From contig NC_083516.1 of NCBI RefSeq assembly GCF_032362555.1, forward strand, positions 2,257,001 through 2,321,000: 64,000 nt of DNA, written 5' to 3'. The stretch's first letter is position 1, and each line of letters begins with the position of its first letter. A program made the translations under genes and the position numbers. This stretch comes from Amyelois transitella (taxonomy: Eukaryota; Arthropoda; Insecta; Lepidoptera; Pyralidae). The notes below the pieces were generated by a model, which saw only the letters and a program-made list of their open reading frames with translations, was not told the origin of the DNA and ran no database searches. This document shows, in pieces, positions 12,771 to 25,122 of the stretch.

Positions 12771-13279
12771 ATAAATATGGACAAAGCAAAAAGAAATACA
12801 TACATATACAAGAATCGTACAATCAGAAAAGTTAATTATGTAAAATTATTTTAACGTCTAAAAGTTAACACATTGTATCCGTCTTATCATTTTAGATTCT
12901 AAGAGTTCCTACCAATCGCCTTCGAGTCAAGCCTAAGTCATGAAATCAAAATTATCTCCATTTCATAAAATCAGAAGTCAATGTTTGTATGGACGAGAGC
13001 CAAACATATTTATACATTAGCGATGATATTCTCAGGCATTATCCAAACTTCAAAGTCCTTCAATTACGATAAAAGTAACTAAAATTATGTTGATGCTAAA
13101 TATAAACTCCTTTTAAGATCAATAAATATCTTATTGCCGTCTTATTTTGTTTGCGGAAAACGCGAACTGACATAAGTTGGGGCTGATGTTCCGGAAGCCT
13201 ATTAACTCCATAAAATAACGCGAAAATAGCGCCTATCTTAAGGACAAGTAAAAATTACAGACTGAGCGCAGAAAGAATT

Positions 13280-13512
13280 TTAGAATAGGACCACTCCATC
13301 TCTTTGCCATGGATGTCGTAAGAGGCGGCTAAAGGCGAGGCTTATAAACTTGGGATTCTTCTTTTAGGCGATTGGGTAGCAACCTGTCAATATATGAATC
13401 TCAAATTTTATCATTAAGCCCAACAGCTAGCTGTGGCCCTAAAAGCTTTGTCGAGAGTGTTGGCTCTGTCTACCCCGCAGGGGATAAAGACATGCTTGTA
13501 TGTATGTTTGTA
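13280..13512 (+). mobile_element. CATA-tailed short element
   Basis: AGAATAGGACCACTCCATCT to CTACCCCGCAGGGGATAAAG and a TGTATGTATGTTTG tail. The first 25 bases of the family are absent. Confidence 0.78.
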
Positions 13513-13882
13513 TGCAGTTGTTGACTCTCCGTCTTTATTTATTAACTTGCTTATCGAGCTTTGGTGAGTCAAATAGCCGTTGACATAAAACATATTTTCT
13601 TTCCCGAAAATTATGTTTTTGTAAGTTGTGGTTTTCTTTTTATTTATAAACGTATACACATAACGGTCTGTCTAATATATTTCGCATAATTTCTAACACT
13701 TAGACTAGAACCATTCCATTTTTCCGTGGACTTTAAGAAAATAAGCACTATTACCTAGCTTAACTATGACCGAAGCTGGGTTAGATTCCATTGCAAACAC
13801 AGGTCATGAAAGTCAGTCACTTCAGAGTGAGTGAAATCAATACCTGACTAACCCATTCGTTGATTGCAGTCACAAACCTGTG

Positions 13883-14055
13883 CCGTGTGGTTCCCGGTAC
13901 CATTACAAAAAAGAATAGGACCACTCCATCTTCTTCCCACGGATGTCGTAAAAGGCGACTAAGGGATAGGCTTATAAACTTGGGATTCCTCTTTTAGGCG
14001 ATGGGCTAGCATCCTGTCGCTATTTGAATCTCAATTCTATCATATGTATGTATGT
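13883..14055 (+). mobile_element. CATA-tailed short element missing its tail half
   Basis: It has the full 5' hairpin (GTGCCGTGTGGTTCCCGGTA) and body to CTCAATTCTATCAT, then jumps straight to ATGTATGTATG. This is an internal deletion or a tail re-primed inside the element. Confidence 0.72.
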
Positions 14056-14726
14056 ACAAACAAACCCTGGGCTCATTCCCAAGGACGTAATTGGAATAAA
14101 TGTAAGGAGATTACGATACAAACGTAAGTTACATCGTTATTTCTATAAATAAGTCTGTGTCAACTTTTGTCGTAAGCGGTAACCAAGGGTGTGTCCCATT
14201 TCCTTTATTTGCTACATTTAATTAAAATACGGACTTTCCCCTGAGGATGCGCAAAGCTCTGAAGCCTTACTATAAAGCTGGATTGCTTTGGCTCGTACCA
14301 TAGAGAACGGAATTATTTATTTTTCCGCTCTCTATGGTTCCTGAGTAGGTTACGGGACGACTTGCTGTCTACCTCTTTTTATTGAGGTATATGGTTCGAG
14401 TGTTCTTTATGTTTTGTAACATTTTTCCATGATTTATGATTTACCGACGTTTTATTTTTATAATAATACTTTGTAGTAAGCAAGTGTTCACATACAGGAA
14501 TAAATTAATCGCAAATAATGTATTAAATGCGCGAATCTATATACTCGTACATACATGACAATCAATCGCTGTTCGTTTAGCAAGCGGATTTAGTCGATTT
14601 ATATTTTGAAATGATTGTCGTAGTCCAGTGATACGAAGTACACTGTGTCGTGTATAAAAATAGATAAATAAGATTATTTATTTATGGTGCATTACAAAGT
14701 ATATAAATTTATTGATATATATAAAT

Positions 14727-14960
14727 TTTCTGGGCGTGGACATATCCAGGTGCTGAAGGTAACGTTCCAGATTGATCGCCACAAAAGGAAGATCTTCCTG
14801 TAAGATAGGTGTAATCCGTAGAAACTTATCTTGCGCGATTTAGCATTTTTCTTAGTAGCTACAAACTTCTCCGAAGCTTCGTACGATAGTCGATATGACA
14901 TCTTGGTAAGCCCCCTGCTATGTCGCTAATGTCAATATCGTTATTAAGACCGCTCCTTGT
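14727..14960 (-). pseudogene. Decayed coding-like frame of unknown origin
   Basis: On the minus strand one frame reads QDVISTIVRSFGEVCSY, two stops, then IAQDKFLRITPILQEDLPFV and AINLERYLQHLDMSTPRK. The texture is that of a real protein rather than random AT-rich DNA. Premature stops and no visible partner exons suggest a processed pseudogene or dead exon. I do not recognise the family. Confidence 0.35.
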
Positions 14961-15146
14961 TTAATTGACCTTGAATATGTAAGTAGTATTATAGCCGTGA
15001 ATAATTATATTTTCCAATATTGCCTGTTATTTAATATGAATGAAATTTAAAGTGTGGTCTTAAAGGAAATGTTTAATATAAATTATTTATGGATTCGAAA
15101 TATTTACTTACAAGGTATTATATCTTAACTGCAATCATATTGTTTA

Positions 15147-16861
15147 CTACATACATACATACATACATAAAATCACGCCTCTTTCCCGGAGGGGTAGGCA
15201 GAGACTACCTCTTTCCACTTGCCACGATCTCTGCATACTTCTTTCGCTTCGTCCACATTCATAACTCTCTTCATACAAGCTCGGCGGTTTCGGGTACTTT
15301 TGACCTGACCCTTTACCAGGACGTCCTTAATTTGATCAAGATACGTTCGTCTAGGTCTTCCCACTCCGACCTTTCCCTCCACACTCTCCTTGTATATCTG
15401 CTTAGTCAACCTGCTTTCATTCATCCTCTCCACATGACCGAACCATCTTAACATACCCTTTTCTATTCCTGTAACTACATCTTCTTTCACATCACAACAT
15501 TCCCTTATCACGCTGTTCCTTATCCTGTCACTCAATTTCACACCCATCATACTCCTTAACGCTCTCATTTCCACTGCATTTATTCTGCTTTCATGCTTCT
15601 TTTGCCATACCCAACTTTCACTCCCATACATTAATGTCGGGACCAACACGCCCCTGTGCACAGCCAGTCGAGCCTTTTTGGATAGTTTCTGACTGCTCAT
15701 AAAGGCATGCAAAGCTCCATTCACCATGTTCCCCGCGTTCACTCTCCTTTCAATATCACTATCATACTTGCCATCTGATGTAAACTTTGATCCTAGATAT
15801 ACAAACTCTTTCACTTGCTCCACTTTTTCTCCTCCAATCAAAATATTACATGCTGTCATTTCTTTCTCCATTTCAAAAACCAGTGTTTTAGTTTTACTTA
15901 CGTTCACTTTCATTCCTTTCTCTTTTAAAGCTTCATGCATACAGTTTACCATCTCCTGTAACTCCTCCGCTGATGACGCCAGTATAACCTGATCGTCGGC
16001 ATAGAGCAGACATTTGACGAGTAACTCATTCATCCTTAATCCACTTTTAGACTCTTTCAAATCTGTCAAGCAGCTATCCATAAATAGGTTGAACAGCCAC
16101 GGTGACGCAACACATCCTTGCCTAACGCCTTTCTCAATCTTAAACCACTCAGTGTGCGCTCCGTTTATCCTGACACAAGCACTCGAATCCTCATATAAGG
16201 ATTTCAGTGCTCGTATTAAGAGACTGCTCACCCCATGCATAGAAAGTGCTGACCACAATTCATTCCTCTCAACTCTGTCATAGGCCTTTTCCAGATCTAC
16301 GAATGTGCAATAGACTTTTTGACTCTTGGCCAAAAACTTTTCGGCTATGCACCGCAAGGAAAAGACCTGATCAGTACATCCCATTCCCTTTCGAAATCCC
16401 GCTTGAGCATCCCATATTTTGTCATCAGTTTCATTCCTGACTCTATTAATCAATACCTTAGCATACAATTTGCCGACGACGCTAAGCAGGCTTATACCAC
16501 GATAATTTTTGCAGTCCAGCTGTGACCCTTTTCCTTTGTAAAGTGGCACGATAACAGCCTTACACCAATCTTTTGGTACTCGGCCGCTTCTCCAACACAA
16601 ATTGAAAAGGCAGTACAACTGACTAGCTACTACGCCTTTTCCTGCTTTAAGCATCTCGACCGACACTCTATCACACCCAGCAGCCTTTCCCGCTTTCATA
16701 CTCTTAAGTGCTTCCACAATTTCGAACATTTCAATTTCGCCTTCCATCTCATTCTCTTTTTCTTCGCTATAGCAGAAATCTTTCTTATTTCCTTCCTTTT
16801 TTTCAAATAAACTTTCAAAATAGTCCTTCCATATCTTTAGTACACATTCTTCTCCTTTCAT
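15147..16861 (-). mobile_element. RTE-like non-LTR retrotransposon, 5'-truncated, RT frame intact (562 aa)
   Basis: The open frame 15173-16861 encodes a reverse transcriptase that would copy element RNA at the insertion site. RT motifs in order: KAAGCDRVSVEML (~60-71), NYRGISLLS (~119-127), AGFRKGMGCTDQ (~154-165), FVDLEKAYDRV (187-197), GVRQGCVASPWLF (245-257) and YADD (287-290). A C-terminal region follows, ending VVSAYPSGKEA. No apurinic endonuclease domain is present, so the 5' half was lost on insertion. The 3' end is a short UTR ending in (TATG)n, seen as CATA repeats at 15148-15167. I assign it to the RTE/Proto2-like group from the RT texture and microsatellite tail; the exact clade is uncertain. 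A nearly identical 3' fragment lies at 59690-60396, so the family moved recently. Confidence 0.88.
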
Positions 16862-16869
16862 ATTGTTTA

Positions 16870-17545
16870 CTTATAGATATTTTTAAAGTAATCAAGGAAG
16901 TATTTTTCTTTTCTTTCTATACTTTTTCTTTAGCTTATGATTTCTTTTTCTAGTATAAAACATACCGTCTAGTATAAAACAGGATATTGAAACTTAAACA
17001 ATTAAGTGACTCCCAATAATTATTGGGAGTAATTTAATTGTCTATGTTTTCATAACCTATATTTTTTTATTTTACGTTGAAGTTAAACTATATTGCTTCT
17101 CGATATAATTGAGATTTTCTTTAGAATAACATAGCAAATTTGTATGAAACCAAAGCCCCAAGCAAAAGGTGGTCTAATATAAAAAATAAAAATACAACAA
17201 AGGCATATTGTACACCTAATTTTGTCGAACGCGGCGCGAAACCATTTTCACTTCATCCATCATCCGGTATTACATTTTAATAATGGCGCAAAACATTTAA
17301 TCGTAAATATTTTATAGGCATTTCAGTCCGCTATTTTCTACCCGACGGCTTTGTATACTTGCTATGAGACTTTGCTTGCTTTATATGTCTATAAATTTTT
17401 GCGTATTATTTTAATGTCTAAACTAAGTATATAACTGCATAGCGTCACGATCAAAAACATTTATCGGTACACTTTCTCGGTATGTGCCAAGTAAAATTTC
17501 GACCAGCTTAGAACGTTTTCTTATTCAAAGTTGGTTAAGAAAAAG
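16870..17545. other. No gene seen
   Basis: AT-rich DNA. A small perfect inverted repeat TCCCAATAATTATTGGGA lies near 17013. Nothing else was recognised. Confidence 0.5.
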
Positions 17546-17550
17546 TATAT

Positions 17551-17776
17551 CCTACTAATATTATAAATGCGAAAGTTTGTGAGTATGTCAGTATGGATGT
17601 TTGTTACTCTTTCACGCTAAATCTTCTGAACCGATTACGATGAAATTTGATATGTAGGTAGCTGAAGACCCAGAATAACATATAGGCTACTTTTTAACCC
17701 AGAGTTTCCGCGGGATTGATTGTTACGTTATGATTGGGTTTCCACGCGGACGAAGTCGCGGGCGGCCTCTAGTTAT
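17551..17776 (+). mobile_element. Non-autonomous Helitron (second subfamily)
   Basis: CCTACTAATATTATAAATGC to GGACGAAGTCGCGGGCGGCC and CTAG. A partial second start (CCTACTAATATTAAACATGC) lies at 17829-17960 without its end. Confidence 0.8.
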
Positions 17777-18387
17777 TTATTATAACAACATTTTATCTCT
17801 ATGGCTTTTATTAACCATCAAATCCTTCCTACTAATATTAAACATGCGAAAGTTGGTTAGGAAGATGCTGTTTTTTTTTTGTAATTTTTGACGCGAAATC
17901 TACTAGACGGATTTTGATGAAATTTGGTAGAATATTATTTTTATGTAGAAGCGAGGCTCCGGAGCTAGTTCAATATAATTGAATTAAATCATCAAGAAGT
18001 TCTACCCTCTGCGAATCCACCCAGTTACCTTCTATGCGAAGGTCAGAAGTGTCAGGGTTAGTGTGGACTTTATTAACTTAGAGTGCGCATGTGAACGGTA
18101 GAATTTTTTAGATTGAAGTGATATTTCTTACTTAGGTTTTGTATCTCGAATATGTACTTATGCAGAATTTCAATGTTGTCTACTACACCTTGTTAAATTT
18201 TAATGAATAAACCTTTCAAATCTCAAATGAAAGTAGTAACAGGTCGCTTGCTCTTCCGATCTTAGAAAAGAATCCCAAGTTTTAAAGAATTAGCGCTTTC
18301 CTTGATCGGCTCTTACATTCTACACGAGAAGTATTCTAGTATCTAGTACCATGAAAGCTATACACTAACAACACTACGCCAAACATA

Positions 18388-18622
18388 TAATCACGTCTCA
18401 TATATATAATATCCCTTTTGTGGTGGCAGTCTCGAAAAGACTGATGAGCCACTTTCAACGGTTTGGCTTGGTGATAGAATTGAGATTCAAATAGTGAAAG
18501 GTTGCTACCCCATCGCCTACAAGAAGAAATCAAAGATCCAAGCATCCAAGCGACACACAGCAACGAAGGAGATGGAGTGGTCCTATTCTTTTTTTCTATC
18601 CGTGCCAGGAACCACACGGCAT
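18388..18622 (-). mobile_element. CATA-tailed short element
   Basis: AATCACGTCTCATATATATA to GCCAGGAACCACACGGCAT. The middle is diverged (AAGAAGAAATCAAAGATCCA). Confidence 0.72.
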
Positions 18623-18969
18623 ATGTATCGAGGCTTATTTAAATCGTTAATTTATGTTTTACGTGGAGTGTCAGCAAGTGAGATAAATAATTCAAAATCT
18701 ATATGGATGGGGATGCTCTATAGAAAAATGTTGCTCTAAAGGTTATGTATTCGGTTCACGTACGAGGCGAGACCTACTTCTTCGTGTTGCGTGACCTCCA
18801 ACTCCCATCATAATTCAGAGAGACCGTGGACCAGTCTAGCTGTTTGTTGAAGCTTGATTTTTTATATTGTTTTCTCCATAACTAACTAACTCGAATTATG
18901 ACTTTATGTGATAGATAGAATGATTTTGTTTCTTGTGATTATCTGTCTCGATTTTTCTGTGTACATAAA

Positions 18970-19200
18970 TCTATACTAATATTATAAAGCTGATGAGTTT
19001 GTTTGTTTGAACTCGCTAATCTCAGGAACTACTGGTTCGAATTGAAAAATTTTGTGTTGAATAGACCATTTATCTAGAAGGGCTTTAGGCTATATAACAT
19101 CATGCTGCAACTATAATAGCGAATAAATAATGGAAAAAAACGGCTTCCATGATGCCCAAAATAACTATTCCACGCGGACGAAGTCACGGGCATAGCTATT
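18970..19200 (+). mobile_element. Non-autonomous Helitron (Lep1 type)
   Basis: CTATACTAATATTATAAAGC to GGACGAAGTCACGGGCATAG, with the final CTAG changed to CTAT. Confidence 0.78.
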
Positions 19201-19380
19201 TAGTATATAAATAAATAAATAGAGAAACCCTTTATTGCACCATAAAAAAAGGGAAACAGAAAAAAAAGAAACGCAGGTTATGAGGTACAAAGGCGGACTT
19301 ATCGCTAAAGCAATCACTTCCAGTCAGCCTTAGGGTGTATGAGTAATATAAAATATAACTCGTTTTTTGACGTATTCAAG

Positions 19381-19424
19381 TACCAAAAATAAGGAAATGA
19401 GAATCTATTTCCTTATTTTTGGTA
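19381..19424. repeat. Perfect inverted repeat, 18-bp arms, 8-bp loop
   Basis: TACCAAAAATAAGGAAAT and its inverse at 19407-19424. No following T-run or gene context indicates a function. Confidence 0.75.
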
Positions 19425-19879
19425 GTAAAATCCTCAATTATGTAAGGTGCCTTACAAATTGGCTTTCCTACCAAATGTCCGACCAATCTGGCTGGTCTGT
19501 AGGTACGGCTGTTATTTACATGCTCTTATCGGACCCAAACCTAAACTAAGAAGACAACAGCAAAAATAAATTGACCAGAGAAATTCTGATCTTTATTTTA
19601 AATTAATTATGCACACACTCACAACCTGCTTTCATAACTTTAATTAAAATTTTATTATAATGAGCACCATCTACCAAGGACTTGGAAACTAATTTGGAAA
19701 GAAACCTCTTGAAATATAATGGACTCATCCAATCAGAGCAGATTGTGGCCACGACAAACATTTCGAGTGGACGAAGCGGGACGCAAATTGCAAACAATTT
19801 TAATTTTAGACTCGCCTTTGCTCGCGATTTCGTATGTGTGGAAGTATACATACTTATTTACTCCTTTCTATGGCGATAA

Positions 19880-19965
19880 TAACACATATACATTTTTATC
19901 CATAACGGGTAGGCAGAGACAGTAATCTCAAAAGCACTGAAACGCCACGTTGAGCTGGATTGAAA
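19880..19965 (-). mobile_element. CATA-tailed short element, decayed tail fragment
   Basis: CATTTTTATCCATAACGGGT and AGCACTGAAACGCCACGTTG. Another decayed piece is at 21295-21350. Confidence 0.5.
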
Positions 19966-20772
19966 GGATATGAAAGGATGACAAATTAAATGGATAAGAA
20001 ATATTGAACAGATTCCCAAAGAGCTTAGCTGAAGAGATATTTACTTACGGCCTAGGGTTAAGACCGAAGACAAAGCACTCTTATACATGAACCGCACTGA
20101 AGTCAAAGTTTCCGAGACTTAAAAAATACACCGCTAGTAATAAAACCAGTAAGTTGGTTTGCGGTAAGTTCCCTCGTTATAACTTCAGAGTAGAAGGCAA
20201 GTTCTATTTGAGTGAAACGCTTTGAAAACTGCGCAGTTTAATGTGAAACCCGTTAATTCTTCGAATTCATCAGAAAAGAGTTAAAAATTGTTGAATGAGG
20301 GATTTTCAAATTTACAGACAGAACAAATTTGATGAAATTAACATACTGTGCCGACCCCCTATAGTAAAGAAAATGATAATTATAAAAACAATTTTTGCGA
20401 AATCATCCATTGAGCAAGAAAACCTATCATTAATTGTAAACTGTATAATTTTTGCCATATCATGCTCAAATAGAACGGGTAAAATGTTTTACCTAAAATG
20501 ATTTATAGCGACCAACGATATAGACCTTAGTCTTCGTTCACTAACTTTTAAAGCCAATAAAAAGAAGTTGGCCGTTTGGCAAATTGTGAATTTATGGCCA
20601 GCGGCGCTCGTCTTTATACTAAATTGTACACGGGCCAATGGTGCTCAAAATTGTTACAATAATAAATAAAATACACCTAATAACTCAATTATTTTATTTA
20701 TGTGGTAAAATGGCAACTAAAGCTAAAAGTTTGATATGTTTTCCGCGGCTTCATCCACGTAAAAAGAATACT

Positions 20773-20880
20773 CTCGGGCTCGACCGCCACCAGAGGGAGG
20801 CCGCTCTTCCTCTTCCGCCAGGCTAAATGATATGCCTGAGGAATTGCGGCCCCGACGTGGTGTTAGAGATTGTATTTATA
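20773..20880 (+). repeat. Low-copy repeat, copy 1 (pair with 56985-57085)
   Basis: GGCTCGACCGCCACCAGAGG, TCTTCCGCCAGGCTAAATGA and GGAATTGCGGCCCCGACG match 56985-57085 with moderate divergence. No terminal repeats were recognised; the nature of the family is unknown to me. Confidence 0.65.
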
Positions 20881-21693
20881 TTTCAAAACAAAAGAAACCT
20901 TATTTCGTCCGCATTGTGACCACTAAATTCGCAACAGTACTAAGACTAAAAATTTATCTATACTTTTTCTTTCTTTTATTGAAACTTTTTATTTGATTTT
21001 TTTTTTTTATTATTTACCATTAAATAAATAATTTGTGTCGCTATTTTCACGACGCTTTATTCTGAAAGCTCTCGGTACCTCTTTTCTATAGAATATATTA
21101 CTATGATAGATTTTTCTGCTGTAACGTTTGAGAAACATTGGTGTTTTGCGGGAGCTTATGTCCGAGGTATTAGGTGTGAAATGTGCCTTGTGTGTCGTTC
21201 CGGTAACAAGATACCATCCGTGTGTTTTGCAATAATATTATTATTGTGTGCGTTTGATTACATAGTACGTAAATAACATATAGCACATAGGTATCACGTT
21301 GTTATTCTCGACGGGGTAGATCCTATAGTCGGATAAAAGGTCACGTTAAGCTGAGAGGCTGTGCATTAGAGGTATTATTCTAAGTTTGAGCACTTAAAGA
21401 TGAATTTGATATTAAGAGTTTGTGATAGCTTTTACGCAAGGTTTATAAGGTAGATAGCTACAGTCTCATATAAATGACGAACATATTACAGTCATAAAGC
21501 GAAAAGCATTTCGCTTACATACATTTACTTTATCGTTGAATCATAAAAACATAATAATATTCTGAATATAAAGACGAAACATAAAGATCTACGCGTATGG
21601 TAGGTATATTTCAATTCTTCCGTTACAGGCAGACAACGCACAGCCCGATTCGCAAATTCTAGATACTTGGAATTTGCTATTGTAGGTATATAT

Positions 21694-21736
21694 CTTAGTA
21701 ATATTCCATATATATAATATATAGAATATTACTAAG
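21694..21736. repeat. AT-rich palindrome
   Basis: Arms CTTAGTAATATTC / GAATATTACTAAG around a TA-rich centre. Confidence 0.65.
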
Positions 21737-22154
21737 AGAGGATTTTCCGATATTCCCACGGGAATGAGAATTAACAGGATTTAACGCGATAACCGGGTCG
21801 CGACCTACATCTTCTCCCTTAAAGGGCAGAATAGTCAGAAATAAACAGGCTTCAAATAAAAAAAAAGTGAACAACCTGATTAAACGATTGCAAAAGGACC
21901 TTATTGTCAATCAACTATTGAATCAAAAGTCGTCATTCTGAAGTTGAATTCGATTTTCATTTTCATACTCAATTTGTTATATCTTTCATATATTTAATTT
22001 GGTATGACTAAACAATAAAAATATTGAGTTTACTGTATGAACAGATAAAATTAATATCATTTTTATCATTCATTAAGCCTTGTTTACAATCCAGAAATGA
22101 CTGTCTGACACAAAAAAAAATCATACAATAAAACCACGTAAGTACCCAATCACG

Positions 22155-22290
22155 AAAGAGACGTGATTATGAAGGTAGTATGTAGGCAGAGACTACTTCT
22201 GATCCCTTCATACTTCTTGCGCTTCATCCACACTCTATAACTCTCTTCAGTCAAGCTCATCGGTTTCAGGTACTTTTAAACAATAAGTTT
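22155..22290 (-). mobile_element. Decayed RTE-like LINE 3' fragment
   Basis: Contains GGCAGAGACTACTTCT and TAACTCTCTTCAGTCAAGCT, aligned with many changes to the 3' end of the 15-kb element. Confidence 0.55.
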
Positions 22291-22299
22291 TTTGTATTA

Positions 22300-23770
22300 T
22301 GTAGGAAGACTAACAATAATGCAAAATCCAAAATCCTTACTTTACATTTCCTATTTTATATATAATAAATAATCACAATGAACAAATGGTCGTTAAATCA
22401 ATGAGGCGGGATGTTCAATTTGACGAAGTAAGAGTTAGGTACTTATGTCAAGAATTAACTGCGTGCAACTAATGAACACAAGAACGAACCGGAAATAAGG
22501 CTGGTTTCACACTTAAGTTAATCCTAAGTATAGCAATATGAATACTGGTAAAAATCTTAATAAAGTTTTTTTTTTCAGACAAATAATTAAAAATTAATTT
22601 AAAAATTCAGATTATTGTTACCTTTATAGAAATCGTAAGAGACATGAACAAAGTAAGTGAAGATACCTAATTCATTCAAATGTGGAACCTAAATACATGA
22701 CAATATGTTAAACAATAATATATTTTGATTATTTTAAAAGAAGTTTAACGTGAATTATACCTTGTATTAGCTTATTTTTAAAAAGCTTAAAAGTATAAAA
22801 AAAATATTAGATATCTACCTACGATGACTTTTCTAAGTCATTTAGAATGAATATCAAGTGAGTAGAAATCATGGCCCGAGGGAATTGTAGATTACGAACG
22901 ACGTCGAGTCGAGAGTTAGAGACTAGCTGAGATTGCGGTTCGATGCCCTGTCTTTACAATAGGCGAAATTCACAGCACTTAGAAGATAGCAGTGGTTCTC
23001 AAACAATTAATACGATAAGAGTTTTCATTCTTTCTCATGAACTTGTTACTTTTTATATAGATCTATATATAAAAATATGCTCACAAATAAAACAAAATCC
23101 GAAAATAGAATTTTTACATTCTCAACATAGGTAATTAAATACTTGGAACTCTAACTGAAGAAACTGATGTATGTTATAGCACCCGGCAAATAATTAAAAA
23201 AATTGACACATACGAGATTCTCAGTAGCAATTTTTCATATATAAAATATGCACAGCGTCTATAGAGTAGAATTTTATTCGAGTTTCATGTCGTACACTCT
23301 ACCCTACTAGATTTCGTCATTTAATTGTTACAAAAAAATTACAAGTATGGTAGGTTTCACTGTTGTATGGGATTATCTTGATAATGTAACTTGGAACCCG
23401 AGTTTATTTGAGAACCATTTGCATCAATCTCAATTCCTAATCCGCGCCCTTGAGGAGTTGTGTCAGATCATGTTGCGACAAGATAAGCGAAATTGAATCT
23501 TCCTAAAACACTTTTTGTTACCAGACTGTCTGATCTTGCCGGTTTTAGAAAACTATATTCATTTATATAAAACACGAGTAGTAACTGAACGATGACTGTA
23601 CATGAAAAATTGTAGGAAACCTTCTTTATATATATTGAATTATTTATTGATTTTGAGAATTTTTGTCTGTCTTTTATATGTTTTTTTATCTGTCCGTATA
23701 TATGTTTGTTCTTGCAAAACGCAAAATTTTGCTCCGATTTGAATGCGGTGTTTTCAGATGCTTGGCCCAA
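22300..23770. other. No gene or recognised repeat seen
   Basis: AT-rich, mostly unique-looking sequence with short frames only. Confidence 0.5.
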
Positions 23771-23774
23771 CTTA

Positions 23775-23988
23775 AAAACTGGTATACAAAAATATTAAAA
23801 ATACGAAAGTATGTTGGTTTGTTTGTCACGTCTACTGAACTGATCTTCTTAAAATTTGGCGTCTGGAATAGAACCATTCATCTCGGTTAAAGCTATAATT
23901 CTAGTAGGGTTTGTCAAAAACCTGTATTGTTTTGCAGATAAGTCGCTAAATTAGCGCAGGCGACGCTGCGGGTAAAAGCTAGTTTTAT
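23775..23988 (+). mobile_element. Decayed Helitron-like element
   Basis: Reduced form with a TTGGTTTGTTTGTCACGTCT start region and an end GCTGCGGGTAAAAGCTAG. Similar degenerate ends occur at 9545-9600 and 47690-47703. Confidence 0.45.
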
Positions 23989-24107
23989 AATAAAGATCGT
24001 CTATGTACGCAGGTGACAACCAGTAGTAAATGAACATATGATCACGTCTATATCAGTGATAGGCCACGTTTAGCGGTTTGGCTCAATTATAGAATTGAAA
24101 GTAAATC

Positions 24108-24396
24108 TATACTAATATTATAAAGCTGAAGAGTTTGTTTGTTTGTTTGAACGCGTTAATCTCAGAACTTCTATTGGTTCGAATTGAAAATTCTTTTTGT
24201 ATTGAATGACCATTTTGACCATTTATCGAGGAAGGATTTAGGCTATATAACATCACGCTGCAATTTTTAGGAGCGAAGAAATAATGGAAAATTTGGAAAC
24301 AAGAACAGGGAAACTTATTCATACTTGAGGGCGGCGGCTTCAATGATGCCGAAAATAACTATTCCACGCGGACGAACTCGCAAACACCGCTAGTTA
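24108..24396 (+). mobile_element. Non-autonomous Helitron (Lep1 type) inserted in a CATA-element fragment
   Basis: CTATACTAATATTATAAAGC to GCGGACGAACTCGCAAACAC and CTAG. The preceding 24036-24100 is a CATA-element piece (ATCACGTCTATATC ... TATAGAATTGA). Confidence 0.78.
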
Positions 24397-25122
24397 AACT
24401 AATAATAAAACGGTCTAAGAAAACATTGTTTTATTCAAATTTCACAAAATATATTACTATGTCAAAAATATATAAAAATAGATATCCATGAGGTAGTCAC
24501 GGTAGCGTGCGATACAAAAATGTATTTTCTTACAACTATATAACAGTATATACATAATAAAATTATATCATAAAATGTATATTTTTCTAACATCATCACA
24601 GAAAATAAATAGTACTAAGTAATATAAAATACCACTTATATTATTTTCACTTACATAGATACATAATTATTCTTTATTTAAAATTATGATCTGCATTAAA
24701 AAAGAGTGATGATACCACATTTTTATATAACTGTTCAGAGCTAAAAAAAATCGTTTTAACTCCTTGCGCTTGAATGCCGATCGCACTTTTTCTGGAAATG
24801 GTCAAATGGCGCAAAAATATTTGAGCCAATCAGAGCGCGCAATTTTAACCCGCGAACTGAAGTCCGTTTTTATGAGGGAGATAGCAAGAGATATTCTGTT
24901 ATTTTTATTTAAAGTTTTATGTACTTGTAATAAGGTCTTTATTTTATTGACTCTTCGTTCGGTTCAATTCGGCGGTAGTTCGAGGTACGCTGCCGAATAT
25001 TCCCGATGCGATTTACGAGTATAAAAGTGTACTGTAGTACTGTAATATCATTTATCATCAGCTTCATGGATGGCAATTAGAACCCGACTCGCTCTGGACC
25101 GGTTCCTTCAATTTAGTGCAGA

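Noticed and set aside
15089..16953. Several plus-strand frames (up to 120 codons)
   Set aside because: They are shadows of the minus-strand RT frame.
23468..23890. Overlapping 63-100-codon frames on both strands
   Set aside because: They are AT-rich with no motifs and no splice context; they look like chance frames.
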